Part shown: piece after piece, positions 34,107 to 44,934 of the stretch
Position numbering within the stretch: the stretch's first letter is position 1
Layout: each line of letters opens with the position of its first letter
Assembly (NCBI GenBank): GCA_051861205.1
Contig: JBHYDC010000008.1
Coordinates: 105,257 to 169,256, forward strand
Direction of reading: 5' to 3'
DNA length: 64,000 bases
From: JBHYDC01 sp051861205
GTDB lineage: Bacteria > Pseudomonadota > Alphaproteobacteria > Rhizobiales > Pleomorphomonadaceae
Program-made: the position numbers and the translations under genes
Notes under the pieces: generated by a model
Told to the model about the DNA's origin: nothing
The model's input: the letters and a program-made list of their open reading frames with translations, nothing else
Databases searched by the model: none

Positions 34107-34122
34107 AGCAATCGCCGGGCCA
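34107..34122 (-). promoter_or_regulatory. Sigma-54-type promoter upstream of fliK-flgD
   Basis: On the minus strand, TGGCCCG-N4-TTGCT has the -24 GG and -12 GC doublets exactly ten bases apart and matches the consensus TGGCACG-N4-TTGCW except for one base. It ends 29 bases before the fliK ATG, leaving a short leader. The sigma-54 activator FlbD is encoded 7 kb away, consistent with fliK-flgD being late-class genes. Confidence 0.6.
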
Positions 34123-34365
34123 TGCCGATCCGGGCTTGATTTTACGCCGAATTTTCACCAGTTGAAGGAGATGGCTGCGTTGCCGAACCGGCAGCGGATG
34201 CCTAGAACCGGCAAGAACTGCCGGGAAGGGCGTTGGTTTTCGCCGAATCCGAACGTGAGCGCTTGCCGCCCGCGCGCGAAACGATCAAAGTCGCACCGCG
34301 ACGAAACCATGATGATCGCGCCCAAACGAGGGCGCGAAAAGCGCCGAAAACATGGGCCAAGCATG

Positions 34366-35553
34366 ATGCTGAACAGTCTCGATCTGCCGGGTCGCCCAGA
34401 GGATACGCGCGTCGTGGTCGCGATGTCCGGGGGTGTCGATTCCTCCGTGGTCGCGGGTATCTTGAAGCGCGAAGGCTATGACGTCGTCGGCGTTACGCTG
34501 CAACTCTACGATCACGGCGAGGCCACCCATCGCAAAGGCGCCTGCTGCGCCGGTCAGGACATTCACGACGCACGCGAAGTCGCCGCGAACCTTGGCATTC
34601 CCCATTACGTGCTCGACTATGAGGACCGGTTTCGCCACGCGGTGATCGACAGCTTCGCGGAAAGCTACATTGCCGGCGAGACGCCGATCCCCTGCGTTTC
34701 ATGCAACCAGACCGTGAAATTTTCCGACCTACTGGAAACCGCAAAGACCCTTGGTGCCGCAGCGCTGGCGACAGGGCATTATGTGCGCTCAAAGCCGGTG
34801 GACGGCCACCAGGCGCTGTTCCGCCCGGTCGATGCCGACCGCGACCAGAGCTATTTCCTGTTTGCGACCACGCAGGAGCAGCTCGATTTCGTGCGCTTCC
34901 CGCTGGGCACGCTAACGAAGCCCGAGACGCGCGACATCGCGCGGGAACTGGGGCTTGTGGTGGCCGAAAAGCACGACAGCCAAGACATTTGCTTCGTGCC
35001 GCAGGGCAAATACGCCGACGTGATCGAGCGCCTGAAGCCGGATGCGGCCGAAGCGGGCGATATCGTTCATCTCGATGGCCGGGTGCTCGGTCGGCATGAC
35101 GGCATCATCCACTACACGGTCGGGCAGCGTCGCGGCCTTGGGGTTGCGGCCGGCGAAGCGCTTTTCGTCGTGAAGCTCGATGCAGCAACCCGGCGGGTCA
35201 TCGTGGGGCCGCGCGACGCGTTGATGACGCGCAGCTTGGCGTTGCGCTCTTTCAACTGGATCGGCGGCGGCGACATTTCAGGGCTTCCGGCCGAAGGAAT
35301 CGACGTCTTTGCCAAGGTTCGATCCGCTCGCGCGCCTCAGCCGGCTGTGCTGCGGGTGAGCGCGGGCAAGGTGTTCGTGGATCTCGTGGAGGGCGAACAC
35401 GGCGTCGCACCGGGGCAGGCCTGCGTGCTCTACACGTCGGCCGGAGACGACGCACGCGTTCTTGGCGGCGGCTTCATAGAGGCGACGCAGGACGGGTTCA
35501 AGATGACTGCGGCGGCGCGTATCAAGGAACATGAAGCACTGACCGCCGGCTGA
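34366..35553 (+). CDS. mnmA: tRNA 2-thiouridylase MnmA
   Basis: A 395-residue enzyme that installs the 2-thio group on U34 of tRNAs for Lys, Glu and Gln. The ATP-pyrophosphatase loop is MSGGVDSSVV. The catalytic cysteine is in PIPCVSCNQTVKF and the second in SQDICFVPQGKY; other family motifs are LATGHYVR and RDQSYFLF. The C-terminal beta-barrel includes HYTVGQRRGLGVA. The frame stays open far upstream, so several starts are possible. The ATG at 34366 (or the adjacent one at 34363) gives the conserved LNSLDLPGRPEDTRVVVAMS start seen in alphaproteobacterial MnmA. Confidence 0.95.
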   Translation: MLNSLDLPGRPEDTRVVVAMSGGVDSSVVAGILKREGYDVVGVTLQLYDHGEATHRKGACCAGQDIHDAREVAANLGIPHYVLDYEDRFRHAVIDSFAESYIAGETPIPCVSCNQTVKFSDLLETAKTLGAAALATGHYVRSKPVDGHQALFRPVDADRDQSYFLFATTQEQLDFVRFPLGTLTKPETRDIARELGLVVAEKHDSQDICFVPQGKYADVIERLKPDAAEAGDIVHLDGRVLGRHDGIIHYTVGQRRGLGVAAGEALFVVKLDAATRRVIVGPRDALMTRSLALRSFNWIGGGDISGLPAEGIDVFAKVRSARAPQPAVLRVSAGKVFVDLVEGEHGVAPGQACVLYTSAGDDARVLGGGFIEATQDGFKMTAAARIKEHEALTAG

Positions 35554-35585
35554 AAATCACATCATTGCTGAAGGGGATCGGTCGA

Positions 35586-36284
35586 ATGGCACCCAAGGAA
35601 CGGACCCGAACAGTAGACGCCGGCGAAAACGCGGCGATCCGCACGGTCATGCGCGCCAAAGACGTGGTGGACGCCTATGCGCGCTGGGCCCCGGTCTACG
35701 ATCTGGTGTTCGGCCCGATCATGGAAGCCTCCCGCAAGGCTGCCGTCTCGGCGCTTCGTCCGGATGCGGCGCGTGTGCTGGAAGTGGGCGTCGGCACCGG
35801 CATTTCGCTGCCGGACTATCCCGCAACGACGCGCGTTGTGGGAATTGATCTATCGCCCGACATGCTTGAGCGCGCCCGTCGCCGAGTGGCGCAGCAGCGG
35901 CTGGCTCATGTGGAAGCCATCTTGGAAATGGATGCGGGGCGCCTGACCTTCCCCGATAGCTCCTTCGATAGCGCCATGGCGATGTATGTAATGACCGTGG
36001 TGCCGGACCCCGCCCGCGTGATGGCGGAAATGCGCCGTGTGGTGAAGCCGGGCGGCCGGATCTTGGCCGTCAGCCATTTCGCGCCCGACGGTGGGATGCG
36101 CCGCCATGTCGGCGCGCTGCTCTCCCCTATCGGGCGGCTCTTGGGGTGGAACACGACAATCTCGGCGGCAACGCTGGCCGCCCTTCCCGGAACGCGGCTG
36201 ATTTCGAACACGGCGGCGGGGCTTGGCGGATTCTACCGGCTGTTGGAGTTCGAGGTCTTGAAGGACGAAGCGGCTGGTGCTTGA
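35586..36284 (+). CDS. SAM-dependent methyltransferase, phosphatidylethanolamine N-methyltransferase PmtA-like
   Basis: A 232-residue class I methyltransferase with the SAM-binding glycine loop VLEVGVGTGISLPDY, acidic residue VVGIDLSPDMLERAR, and the post-I motifs MDAGRLTFPDSSFDSAM. The start AYARWAPVYDLVFGPIMEAS is typical of the Rhodobacter-type PmtA family that methylates phosphatidylethanolamine towards phosphatidylcholine. The ATG at 35586 follows AAGGGGA by eight bases. UbiE-like quinone methyltransferases are an alternative within the same fold. It follows mnmA by 32 bases and may be co-transcribed. Confidence 0.8.
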   Translation: MAPKERTRTVDAGENAAIRTVMRAKDVVDAYARWAPVYDLVFGPIMEASRKAAVSALRPDAARVLEVGVGTGISLPDYPATTRVVGIDLSPDMLERARRRVAQQRLAHVEAILEMDAGRLTFPDSSFDSAMAMYVMTVVPDPARVMAEMRRVVKPGGRILAVSHFAPDGGMRRHVGALLSPIGRLLGWNTTISAATLAALPGTRLISNTAAGLGGFYRLLEFEVLKDEAAGA

Positions 36285-36344
36285 CAGGCGGATGGGCCAG
36301 TCCTTATATCGGCGCGCTTTCGACGGGTGCGCCCTGAGAGGCAT

Positions 36345-36421
36345 AGCAGAGTAGCTCAGGTGGTTAGAGCGACGGACTCATAACCCGTAGGTCGGCGGTT
36401 CGAATCCGCCCTCTGCTACCA
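36345..36421 (+). tRNA. tRNA-Met (anticodon CAT)
   Basis: A 77-base cloverleaf including the encoded CCA. Acceptor stem AGCAGAG pairs with CTCTGCT, the D arm is GCTCAGGTGGTTAGAGC, the anticodon loop is CTCATAA, and the T arm is GGCGG-TTCGAAT-CCGCC with discriminator A. The 1-72 position is a pair (A-T), so it is not an initiator tRNA. Elongator tRNA-Met is the most likely identity; a lysidine-modified tRNA-Ile2 also carries CAT and is not fully excluded. The anticodon stem has an A31-C39 mismatch next to the loop. Confidence 0.95.
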
Positions 36422-36445
36422 ACCTTCTCAATCAAACAAATCGCC

Positions 36446-37066
36446 CTACCCCGCCGCAAGCTCGCGCCGCGCGGATAGCATGATCTCGCGTGCCGCCCAG
36501 AGATTGACGGCGGCGATGATGAGACCGGCGATAATGTCCGGCCAAGCCGACATCTGCGTGGCGACGAGAACGGCGGCGATGATGGTGAGGCCGTTCAGGA
36601 TAGCGTCGTTGCGGGTGGAGAGCCAGATCGAGCGCATCGAGCTATCGCCCGTGCGAAACGCCATCAGCCGCGTGGCAACCACCATGTTGACGGCGAGCGC
36701 CGCCGCGGCCGTGACCGCCATGCCGAGCGAGGACGGTGTGCCGCCGTAGTAAAGCCGCACAAACACCTGCGCAAGCGCGACGATGCCGACGGCGAACATC
36801 ATCAGGCCCATCACGAAGCCGGCGCGTGCCCGGTTGCGGATCGTCCAGCCGATCGCGACGATGCCGAGCGTATAGATGCCGGTATCTTCGAGGAAATCCA
36901 CCGCATCCGCGATCAGCGCCGCCGACCCGATCCAGAGCCCGGCACCGCCCTCCACGAAGAACATCGCCGCGTTGAGGAAAGCCGCTTGAACGAGGATGTG
37001 GCGATAGCGCGGGTCGTGATGGAGCGGCGTATCGAGGTGCAGGAAGTCGTGTTCGGCGGCAGCCAT
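36446..37066 (-). CDS. Cation diffusion facilitator-like membrane protein (short form)
   Basis: A 206-residue, largely hydrophobic protein with about six transmembrane helices. The CDF-type metal-binding pattern is visible as SAALIADAVDFLEDTG in helix 2 and STRNDAILNGLTIIAA in helix 5, where Asp residues replace the His of zinc exporters. The cytoplasmic C-terminal domain of full-length CDF proteins (~300 residues) is absent. It starts 36 bases after the metH stop on the same strand and may be read through from the methionine operon. The transported ion is unknown. Confidence 0.8.
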   Translation of the reverse strand: MAAAEHDFLHLDTPLHHDPRYRHILVQAAFLNAAMFFVEGGAGLWIGSAALIADAVDFLEDTGIYTLGIVAIGWTIRNRARAGFVMGLMMFAVGIVALAQVFVRLYYGGTPSSLGMAVTAAAALAVNMVVATRLMAFRTGDSSMRSIWLSTRNDAILNGLTIIAAVLVATQMSAWPDIIAGLIIAAVNLWAAREIMLSARRELAAG

Positions 37067-37102
37067 GGGATGCTCCCAAAATCGGGTAGGACGGCGGACG
37101 GA

Positions 37103-39790
<2,688 letters not shown>

Positions 39791-39853
39791 CGGGGAATCA
39801 GCCTTTGAGTTCATGGATCTGGGCACGCACGATCACGCGGCGAAGAGCTTCGC

Positions 39854-40924
39854 TCACGCAGCGATGACGGCGGGCTCCAGGCCCGACAGCCGCATGCGGG
39901 GTTCGATCGCGGGGAGCACGCGCGGGGAAACGCCGCGAACCGCCTCGGCAATCGCCGCGATATGGTCCGGCGTGGTGCCGCAGCAACCGCCGACGATATT
40001 GACGAGGCCGGAGCGGGCGAACTCGCCGACCAGGGCCGCCATTGCGGCGGGACTTTCGTCATACTCGCCGAATTCATTGGGAAGCCCGGCATTCGGGTAT
40101 GCACAAACCAGCGTGTCGGATACGCGGGCGAGATCTGCGACGTGGGCGCGCATTTCCTTGGCGCCGAGCGCGCAGTTGAGCCCGATCGAAAAGAGATCGG
40201 CGTGGCGGACCGAATACCAGAACGCTTCCGCCGTCTGGCCGGAGAGCGTGCGGCCGGAGAGGTCCGTGATGGTGCCGGAGACGGAGATGGGCAGCCGGAT
40301 GCCCTTTTCCTCGAACACCTCCTCAGTGGCAAAAAGGGCCGCCTTGGCGTTCAGCGTATCGAACACGGTTTCGATCAGGATGATGTCTGCGCCCCCGTCG
40401 ATCAGCCCGCGCGCGGCCTCGGCATAGGCGATGCGCAAGTCGTCGAAGGTGACGGCGCGGTAGCCGGGATCGTTGACGTTGGGCGAAATCGACGCGGTGC
40501 GGTTGGTCGGCCCGATGGCACCGGCGACGAAGCGCGGACGCGACGGATCGAGCGCTTCCACCTCATCGGCGGCTTGCCTGGCGACGCGGGCGCTTTCGAA
40601 GTTGAGTTCATAGGCGAGCGCTTCCATGCCGTAATCGGCCTGGGCGACGGTGGTGGACGAGAAGGTATTCGTCTCCACGATATCCGCGCCGGCTTTGAAA
40701 TACTGGCGGTGAATATCCCTGATGATGTCGGGGCGGGTGATCGACAGGAGGTCGTTGTTGCCCTTGAGATCGCGTGGCCAATCCTTGAAGCGCTCCCCCC
40801 GGAAATCCGCCTCGCTGAGCCGGTGGCGCTGGATCATGGTGCCCATCGCCCCGTCGATCACAAGGATACGGTCCAACGCGATGGCGCGAAGCTTGGCCTC
40901 GGTGGGAGAGAGCGGGCGGGTCAT
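39854..40924 (-). CDS. Methionine synthase, homocysteine S-methyltransferase module (split MetH, N-terminal polypeptide)
   Basis: A 356-residue homocysteine-binding TIM barrel corresponding to the first module of MetH. It has VIDGAMGTMIQRH, DIVETNTFSSTTVAQADYG, and zinc-ligand cysteines in SIGLNCALGAKEM and in VNIVGGCCGTTPDHI. Alone it cannot methylate homocysteine with folate; it is expected to dock with the separate pterin/cobalamin protein encoded 63 bases downstream. Splitting of metH into two adjacent genes is known in some Alphaproteobacteria, including Caulobacter. The ATG at 40924 follows the shadowing upstream frame and gives the usual MTRPLS start. Confidence 0.92.
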   Translation of the reverse strand: MTRPLSPTEAKLRAIALDRILVIDGAMGTMIQRHRLSEADFRGERFKDWPRDLKGNNDLLSITRPDIIRDIHRQYFKAGADIVETNTFSSTTVAQADYGMEALAYELNFESARVARQAADEVEALDPSRPRFVAGAIGPTNRTASISPNVNDPGYRAVTFDDLRIAYAEAARGLIDGGADIILIETVFDTLNAKAALFATEEVFEEKGIRLPISVSGTITDLSGRTLSGQTAEAFWYSVRHADLFSIGLNCALGAKEMRAHVADLARVSDTLVCAYPNAGLPNEFGEYDESPAAMAALVGEFARSGLVNIVGGCCGTTPDHIAAIAEAVRGVSPRVLPAIEPRMRLSGLEPAVIAA

Positions 40925-40969
40925 GGTGAGCCTCTTCGATGGGGTCGGAACGGCGCGCGGCAAGGTGCG

Positions 40970-41878
40970 TTACGCGGCTTTCACATCCTCAGTGGGGATA
41001 GCGGGTTTCGGCCGCAAACCCAACATGTGGCAGATGGCGTAAACGAGATCGGCGCGGTTCATCGTGTAGAAATGGAAGTCGCGGTAGCCGCGATCAACGA
41101 GATCCATGACCTGCTCGGCGGCAACGGCGGCGGCCACCAGTTGGCGCGTCGCGGGGTCTTCTTCTAGGCCCTCGAAGCGCTGGGCGAACCAAGGCGGAAC
41201 GCTGGCGCCGGTCTTTTTGGCGAAGCTGGCGGTCTGCGTGAAGTTAGAGACGGGCACGATGCCGGGCACGATGGGAATGTCGATGCCCGCTGCCCGGACG
41301 CGGTTCACGTAGCGCTCGAAAACATCGTTGTCGAAAAAGAACTGGGTGATGGCGCGGGTTGCGCCCGCTTCCACCTTGCGCTTCAGGATCTGGATGTCGG
41401 CCGGCACATCCGGGCTTTCCGGATGCCGCTCGGGATAGGCCGAAACCGACACCTCGAAATCGCCGATCGCCTTGATGCCGGCAACGAGATCGGCCGTGGA
41501 GGCATAGCCGCCTGGATGCGGCTGATAGCGCGCGCCGATGCCGCCAGCCGGATCACCACGCAGCGCCACGATATGGCGCACGCCGGCATCCCAATAGCCG
41601 CGCACGACCGCATCCACTTCATCGCGCGTCGCGTCCACGCAGGTGAGATGCGCGGCGGGCTTCAGGATCGTCTCGCGGATGATACGGGCAACGGTGTTGT
41701 GGGTACGCTCGCGCGTGGTGCCGCCCGCGCCATAAGTGACGGACACGAAGCGGGGGCCAAGCGGCGCCAGACGCTCCACCGATGCCCATAGGGTCTCTTC
41801 CATCTTCTCCGTCTTCGGGGGAAAGAACTCGAAGGAAACGCCGAGGTCGAGCGTATCGACGGACCTGGAGAAGCGCAT
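40970..41878 (-). CDS. metF: 5,10-methylenetetrahydrofolate reductase
   Basis: A 302-residue flavoprotein that makes 5-methyltetrahydrofolate for methionine synthase. Family motifs are VSFEFFPPKTEKMEE, FVSVTYGAGGTTRERT, HLTCVDATRDEVD, HIVALRGDPAGG, RAITQFFFDNDVFERY, and the C-terminal HFYTMNRADLVYAI. Length matches the family (~295-305). It lies 29 bases after the ArsR-methyltransferase gene and 45 bases before split metH, so folate methyl supply and use are encoded together. Confidence 0.95.
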   Translation of the reverse strand: MRFSRSVDTLDLGVSFEFFPPKTEKMEETLWASVERLAPLGPRFVSVTYGAGGTTRERTHNTVARIIRETILKPAAHLTCVDATRDEVDAVVRGYWDAGVRHIVALRGDPAGGIGARYQPHPGGYASTADLVAGIKAIGDFEVSVSAYPERHPESPDVPADIQILKRKVEAGATRAITQFFFDNDVFERYVNRVRAAGIDIPIVPGIVPVSNFTQTASFAKKTGASVPPWFAQRFEGLEEDPATRQLVAAAVAAEQVMDLVDRGYRDFHFYTMNRADLVYAICHMLGLRPKPAIPTEDVKAA

Positions 41879-41907
41879 GGGGTCGTCCTGTTCGCGAAAA
41901 GGAGGTC

Positions 41908-42942
41908 TCAGGCGGATTTCAAAATCGGATCGGATGCGATCTGGATGCGGCGATCGCTCGCCATCCAGAGCGTCACGGTGAGGCCGTCGTCGCCGCGGCC
42001 TTCCGGCGTGAGGTCACGGACGAGATCAAGATCGAGACCGGCTGCCTCGATCCATCCGCGCATCTGGTCGTGGCCGAAGCCGAGGCGGCGGTGGGCGTGG
42101 TCGGCGCGCAGGAACTCGTGGCCATGCGGGGCAAAATCGACGATCAGCAGCCGGCCGCCGGGCGCAACGGCGCGGCTTGCCTCGCGGATGGCGCGCGCGG
42201 GATCGTCGAGGTAATGCAGCACTTGATGGATGATCACCACGTCGAACCCGCCGGTTCCGACCGAAAGCGCCGTGACGTCGCCCTGCCGCACATGCGCATG
42301 TTCGATACCTGCGGCAGCGAGATTGGCGCGGGCGACTTTGAGCATGTCGTGGCTCATGTCGATACCGACGGCGCGCACATAGCGATCGGCGAGCAGCGTG
42401 AGAATGCGGCCGGTGCCGGTGCCGATGTCGAGAAGGGCCTGCACAGTGCGGGAGCCGACAGCCTCGCGGATGGCAGTTTCGACAGCGGCTTCGGCGACGT
42501 GCATGGAGCGCAGACGGTCCCAATGGGCGGCGTTTTCCGCGAAGTAAGACTGCGCGGCGGCGGCATGGGCCGACTTGATGGCTTCGAGCCGCTGGCGATC
42601 GCGCACCAACACCGGGTCGGCGCTGTCAACGCGGGTGAGGATGGCCCGGGCGGTTGCAGCACCCGCGCCCTCTTCGGCGAGGCGGTAATAGGCCCAGGCG
42701 CCTTCTGGCAAACGCTCGATGAGCCCCGCGTCCGTCATCAGCTTGAGATGACGGGAGACGCGCGGCTGGCTCTGCGCGAGAACCTCCGTCAAATCCTTCA
42801 CCGTTGCCTCGCCGGCCGAAAGCAGCGCGAGCAAGCGCAGCCGCGTGGGTTCGCCGGCGCTCTTGAGAACGGCGACGGTGTCGGCGAAGGAAGATGGCTC
42901 TGACGCCATCGCGCCGAGCCCAGCGGAGTAGAAGGCGGACAT
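41908..42942 (-). CDS. ArsR-type regulator fused to a SAM-dependent methyltransferase (SahR-like)
   Basis: A 344-residue two-domain protein. Residues ~11-100 are an ArsR winged helix (LKSAGEPTRLRLLALLSAGE, VLAQSQPRVSRHLKLMTDAG). Residues ~150-340 form a class I methyltransferase domain with LLDIGTGTGRILTLLA, VGIDMSHDMLKVARANL and LHYLDDPARAIREASRAV. It is the first gene of a minus-strand operon with metF and both metH parts, so a regulator sensing SAM or S-adenosylhomocysteine is the natural reading. ArsR-methyltransferase fusions of the SahR kind are described for methionine-cycle control, as I recall. Start at 42942 or, alternatively, 42909; the palindromic operator overlaps the first and precedes the second. 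Confidence 0.88.
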   Translation of the reverse strand: MSAFYSAGLGAMASEPSSFADTVAVLKSAGEPTRLRLLALLSAGEATVKDLTEVLAQSQPRVSRHLKLMTDAGLIERLPEGAWAYYRLAEEGAGAATARAILTRVDSADPVLVRDRQRLEAIKSAHAAAAQSYFAENAAHWDRLRSMHVAEAAVETAIREAVGSRTVQALLDIGTGTGRILTLLADRYVRAVGIDMSHDMLKVARANLAAAGIEHAHVRQGDVTALSVGTGGFDVVIIHQVLHYLDDPARAIREASRAVAPGGRLLIVDFAPHGHEFLRADHAHRRLGFGHDQMRGWIEAAGLDLDLVRDLTPEGRGDDGLTVTLWMASDRRIQIASDPILKSA

Positions 42943-42957
42943 AAAGATATCTTTATG
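42940..42957 (-). promoter_or_regulatory. 18-bp perfect palindrome at the start of the ArsR-methyltransferase/met operon
   Basis: CATAAAGATATCTTTATG is a perfect inverted repeat, very AT-rich against a high-GC background. It covers the first ATG of the regulator on the minus strand. Size, symmetry and AT content match ArsR-family operators, so autoregulation of the whole arsR-metF-metH operon is likely. Confidence 0.7.
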
Positions 42958-43008
42958 CCTATCGCAGCTCTTCCGCAAGCGCAAACCGTGCCGGCACACC
43001 CAAACGAA

Positions 43009-43031
43009 AGCCCGCGCGGTTGGCGCGGGCT
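43009..43031 (-). terminator. Intrinsic terminator after the DUF2336 gene
   Basis: A perfect 9-bp stem (AGCCCGCGC at 43009-43017 and GCGCGGGCT at 43023-43031) with a 5-base loop. On the minus strand it is followed by TTCGTTT. It lies about 30 bases beyond the DUF2336 stop and ahead of the methionine operon promoter. Confidence 0.7.
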
Positions 43032-43061
43032 GCGGTTTTCACAGGCGATCGGCGGCAAGTT

Positions 43062-44144
43062 TCAGCCGGTCAAGCGCGTCTGGCGCCATGCGGCGATACG
43101 TGACCGGGCAGCGCGCTGATCGATGGTTTGGAACTGATTGAGCGCGTCGCGGCGCTGGTCGTTGGTCAGGCGGTGCTTCCACGGGCCGGTTTTCAAAAGC
43201 ATCTGCACCGTCGAGAACCGCAGGCCGAGGGATTTGGTGATGACGGAGAAGGGCTCGGTATCGGTGCGCACCAGCCAGTACTTGGTTTCCTCAAGGTCGA
43301 GGTCGGCCAGAAGCGCGAAGACAGCCACGACGTCGGCAAAGCGATCGTCCATGGCGTATTGGCAGAGCAGCGATTCCGAAACGATCCGGCGACCGCCCTG
43401 GTGCGCGATTTTTTCCCAGGCGGTTTCGAAGTCATAAAGGCCGAGCCAATAGGCGTTGCTCATGCGCTCGGCTGCGCGGCGGGAGGCCTCGGTGAGACCC
43501 TTCTCGGCGGTTTTCATCCCTCGCCCGGAAATGGCCTTGCGAACGGCTTCCGCCGCCCCCGCCACCATCTGAGCGATCACGGAATCGGGGGTGTCTGGAT
43601 GCTGGCCAAGCGCCTCGGCGGTCGGAACGTCGGACATCGCCTGCTGAACAAGAAGAAAGAGCGCGGCGTCGCCGAGCTTCGCGCCATGATTACCGGCGAC
43701 TGCAAGCTTGACCTCACGATCGCCGCGACGCACCACGACGTCGGTGACCTGCTCGGAGAGGACGGAACGCTGGGCGATGGCAATGAGATGACTGTTGCCC
43801 TTGCTTTCGGCCACGGCCAAAAGGTCGCGCTCGTTAAGCACGGGCGAAGCCACCAGAATGGGACCGGCCACGGAGATGGCTTCGTCGTGGGCGAAACGGC
43901 GGACGACGCCTTCGGGGGCACGCCGCAGCGGGGCGATCTTTTCGGCGGCGAAAGACCGCGCCTCGGTCTCAACCATGTCGGCGAGCCGGGTCAAGACCTC
44001 GTCATAGATCTCGATCTGTTCGAGCGTGCAACGTTCGGACGCAAAGGCGAACAAGGACGCGACGCTTTTCATCAACTCGTTGCGACGCGGCGAGGACGGA
44101 TCGAGTTCCAAGTTGCTGAAGTCGACGAGGTTGGTTTCGATCAT
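43062..44144 (-). CDS. DUF2336 domain protein
   Basis: A 360-residue soluble, helix-rich protein of the alphaproteobacterial DUF2336 family. It shows the family's repeated helical pattern: RNELMKSVASLFAFASERCT, EIYDEVLTRLADMVETEARS, PVLNERDLLAVAESKGNSHL and AIAQRSVLSEQVTDVVVRRG. The C-terminal half continues with similar helical segments around WEKIAHQGGRRIVSE. The function of the family is not established; it resembles HEAT-like scaffolds. No signal peptide or membrane segment. It is monocistronic, with a terminator directly downstream. Confidence 0.85.
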   Translation of the reverse strand: MIETNLVDFSNLELDPSSPRRNELMKSVASLFAFASERCTLEQIEIYDEVLTRLADMVETEARSFAAEKIAPLRRAPEGVVRRFAHDEAISVAGPILVASPVLNERDLLAVAESKGNSHLIAIAQRSVLSEQVTDVVVRRGDREVKLAVAGNHGAKLGDAALFLLVQQAMSDVPTAEALGQHPDTPDSVIAQMVAGAAEAVRKAISGRGMKTAEKGLTEASRRAAERMSNAYWLGLYDFETAWEKIAHQGGRRIVSESLLCQYAMDDRFADVVAVFALLADLDLEETKYWLVRTDTEPFSVITKSLGLRFSTVQMLLKTGPWKHRLTNDQRRDALNQFQTIDQRAARSRIAAWRQTRLTG

Positions 44145-44265
44145 GATACGTCCGGCTTGTCCGAGTTGAACAAGACGAACGATACCATCACCACCTTACT
44201 GAAAGTCTTCCAAAGCTAGGATAAATTTGACCGAGTTTACGAGCCAGCCAACACGCGGAAGCCGT

Positions 44266-44871
44266 TTAGCCGTAGATCCATTGTTCGGGGATCTTGACCG
44301 ACAGTTTCGTTCCTCCGGAAAGTGTGCCCGGACGCTCCACGCTGGCAACGACGCCGCGGCGGCGGCGGGCTGCGGCGACGAAGCCGAGTTCGATATCCTC
44401 GCGGCCGGGCACCGCGTCGGCAAGAGCCTTTCCGGCAAAGCGGCACGGTGCGTTCTGTCCTTCCACGACGACCACGGCGCCGCCATCGAAAAACAAACGG
44501 GTTCCCGGCGGGAGGAATGAAAACCGGGTTATGCCCTCGACGACGATATTGGCCCCGATCAAGCCGGGGTCGATAGCGGCAAGATCGAGGGCGCCCGCAA
44601 CGGCGGCAAGATCCTCCACGGAGACTATGGAAAGCTGCCGACCGGACCGGATCGTCGTACCGCGCGGATACCAGGGCTCGCGACCGCCGGACTCACGCGT
44701 GAATCCGGCGTGGCCGTCCCCCTCCGCGCCCTCGAACGTAAGCGCCAGAGAAGGCACGAGCCGGGTTGCAAAACCGGGCCGATCGCCGACGCGAAGCTCA
44801 ATGATCGTACATTCGAGCTTGCGGCCGGCAACGATCTTGGGTTCGGGAAGCACGCCGTCCAGAAGATCCAT
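44266..44871 (-). CDS. MOSC domain protein
   Basis: A 201-residue MOSC-fold protein, related to the C-terminal domain of molybdenum-cofactor sulfurases and to YiiM-like hydroxylaminopurine reductases. Supporting segments are the EGDGHAGF loop, RQLSIVSVEDLAAVAGAL, GLIGANIVVEGITRFSFLPP, the cysteine in GQNAPCRFAGKAL and the closing RGVVASVERPGTLSGG. The single conserved Cys is the expected sulfur-carrying or Moco-ligating residue. There is no N-terminal beta-barrel or ferredoxin domain. The metabolic partner is unknown; the DUF2478 gene at 58.7 kb is another possibly molybdenum-linked gene but is not adjacent. Confidence 0.85.
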   Translation of the reverse strand: MDLLDGVLPEPKIVAGRKLECTIIELRVGDRPGFATRLVPSLALTFEGAEGDGHAGFTRESGGREPWYPRGTTIRSGRQLSIVSVEDLAAVAGALDLAAIDPGLIGANIVVEGITRFSFLPPGTRLFFDGGAVVVVEGQNAPCRFAGKALADAVPGREDIELGFVAAARRRRGVVASVERPGTLSGGTKLSVKIPEQWIYG

Positions 44872-44934
44872 GGGGCATCCAGGGGTTGCAAGGGCGCAAT
44901 CAGGAACAGCCGGCCCCGCAAACCCCGCGCGCCC

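Noticed and set aside
36345..36421. Possibility that the CAT tRNA is the initiator tRNA-fMet
   Set aside because: Initiator tRNAs have an unpaired 1-72 position and three G-C pairs closing the anticodon stem. Here 1-72 is paired and the anticodon stem ends in A-C.
42943..43061. SAM or SAH riboswitch upstream of the methionine operon
   Set aside because: The leader between the terminator and the regulator start is too short, and no conserved aptamer pattern is apparent. The palindrome offers a protein-based explanation.
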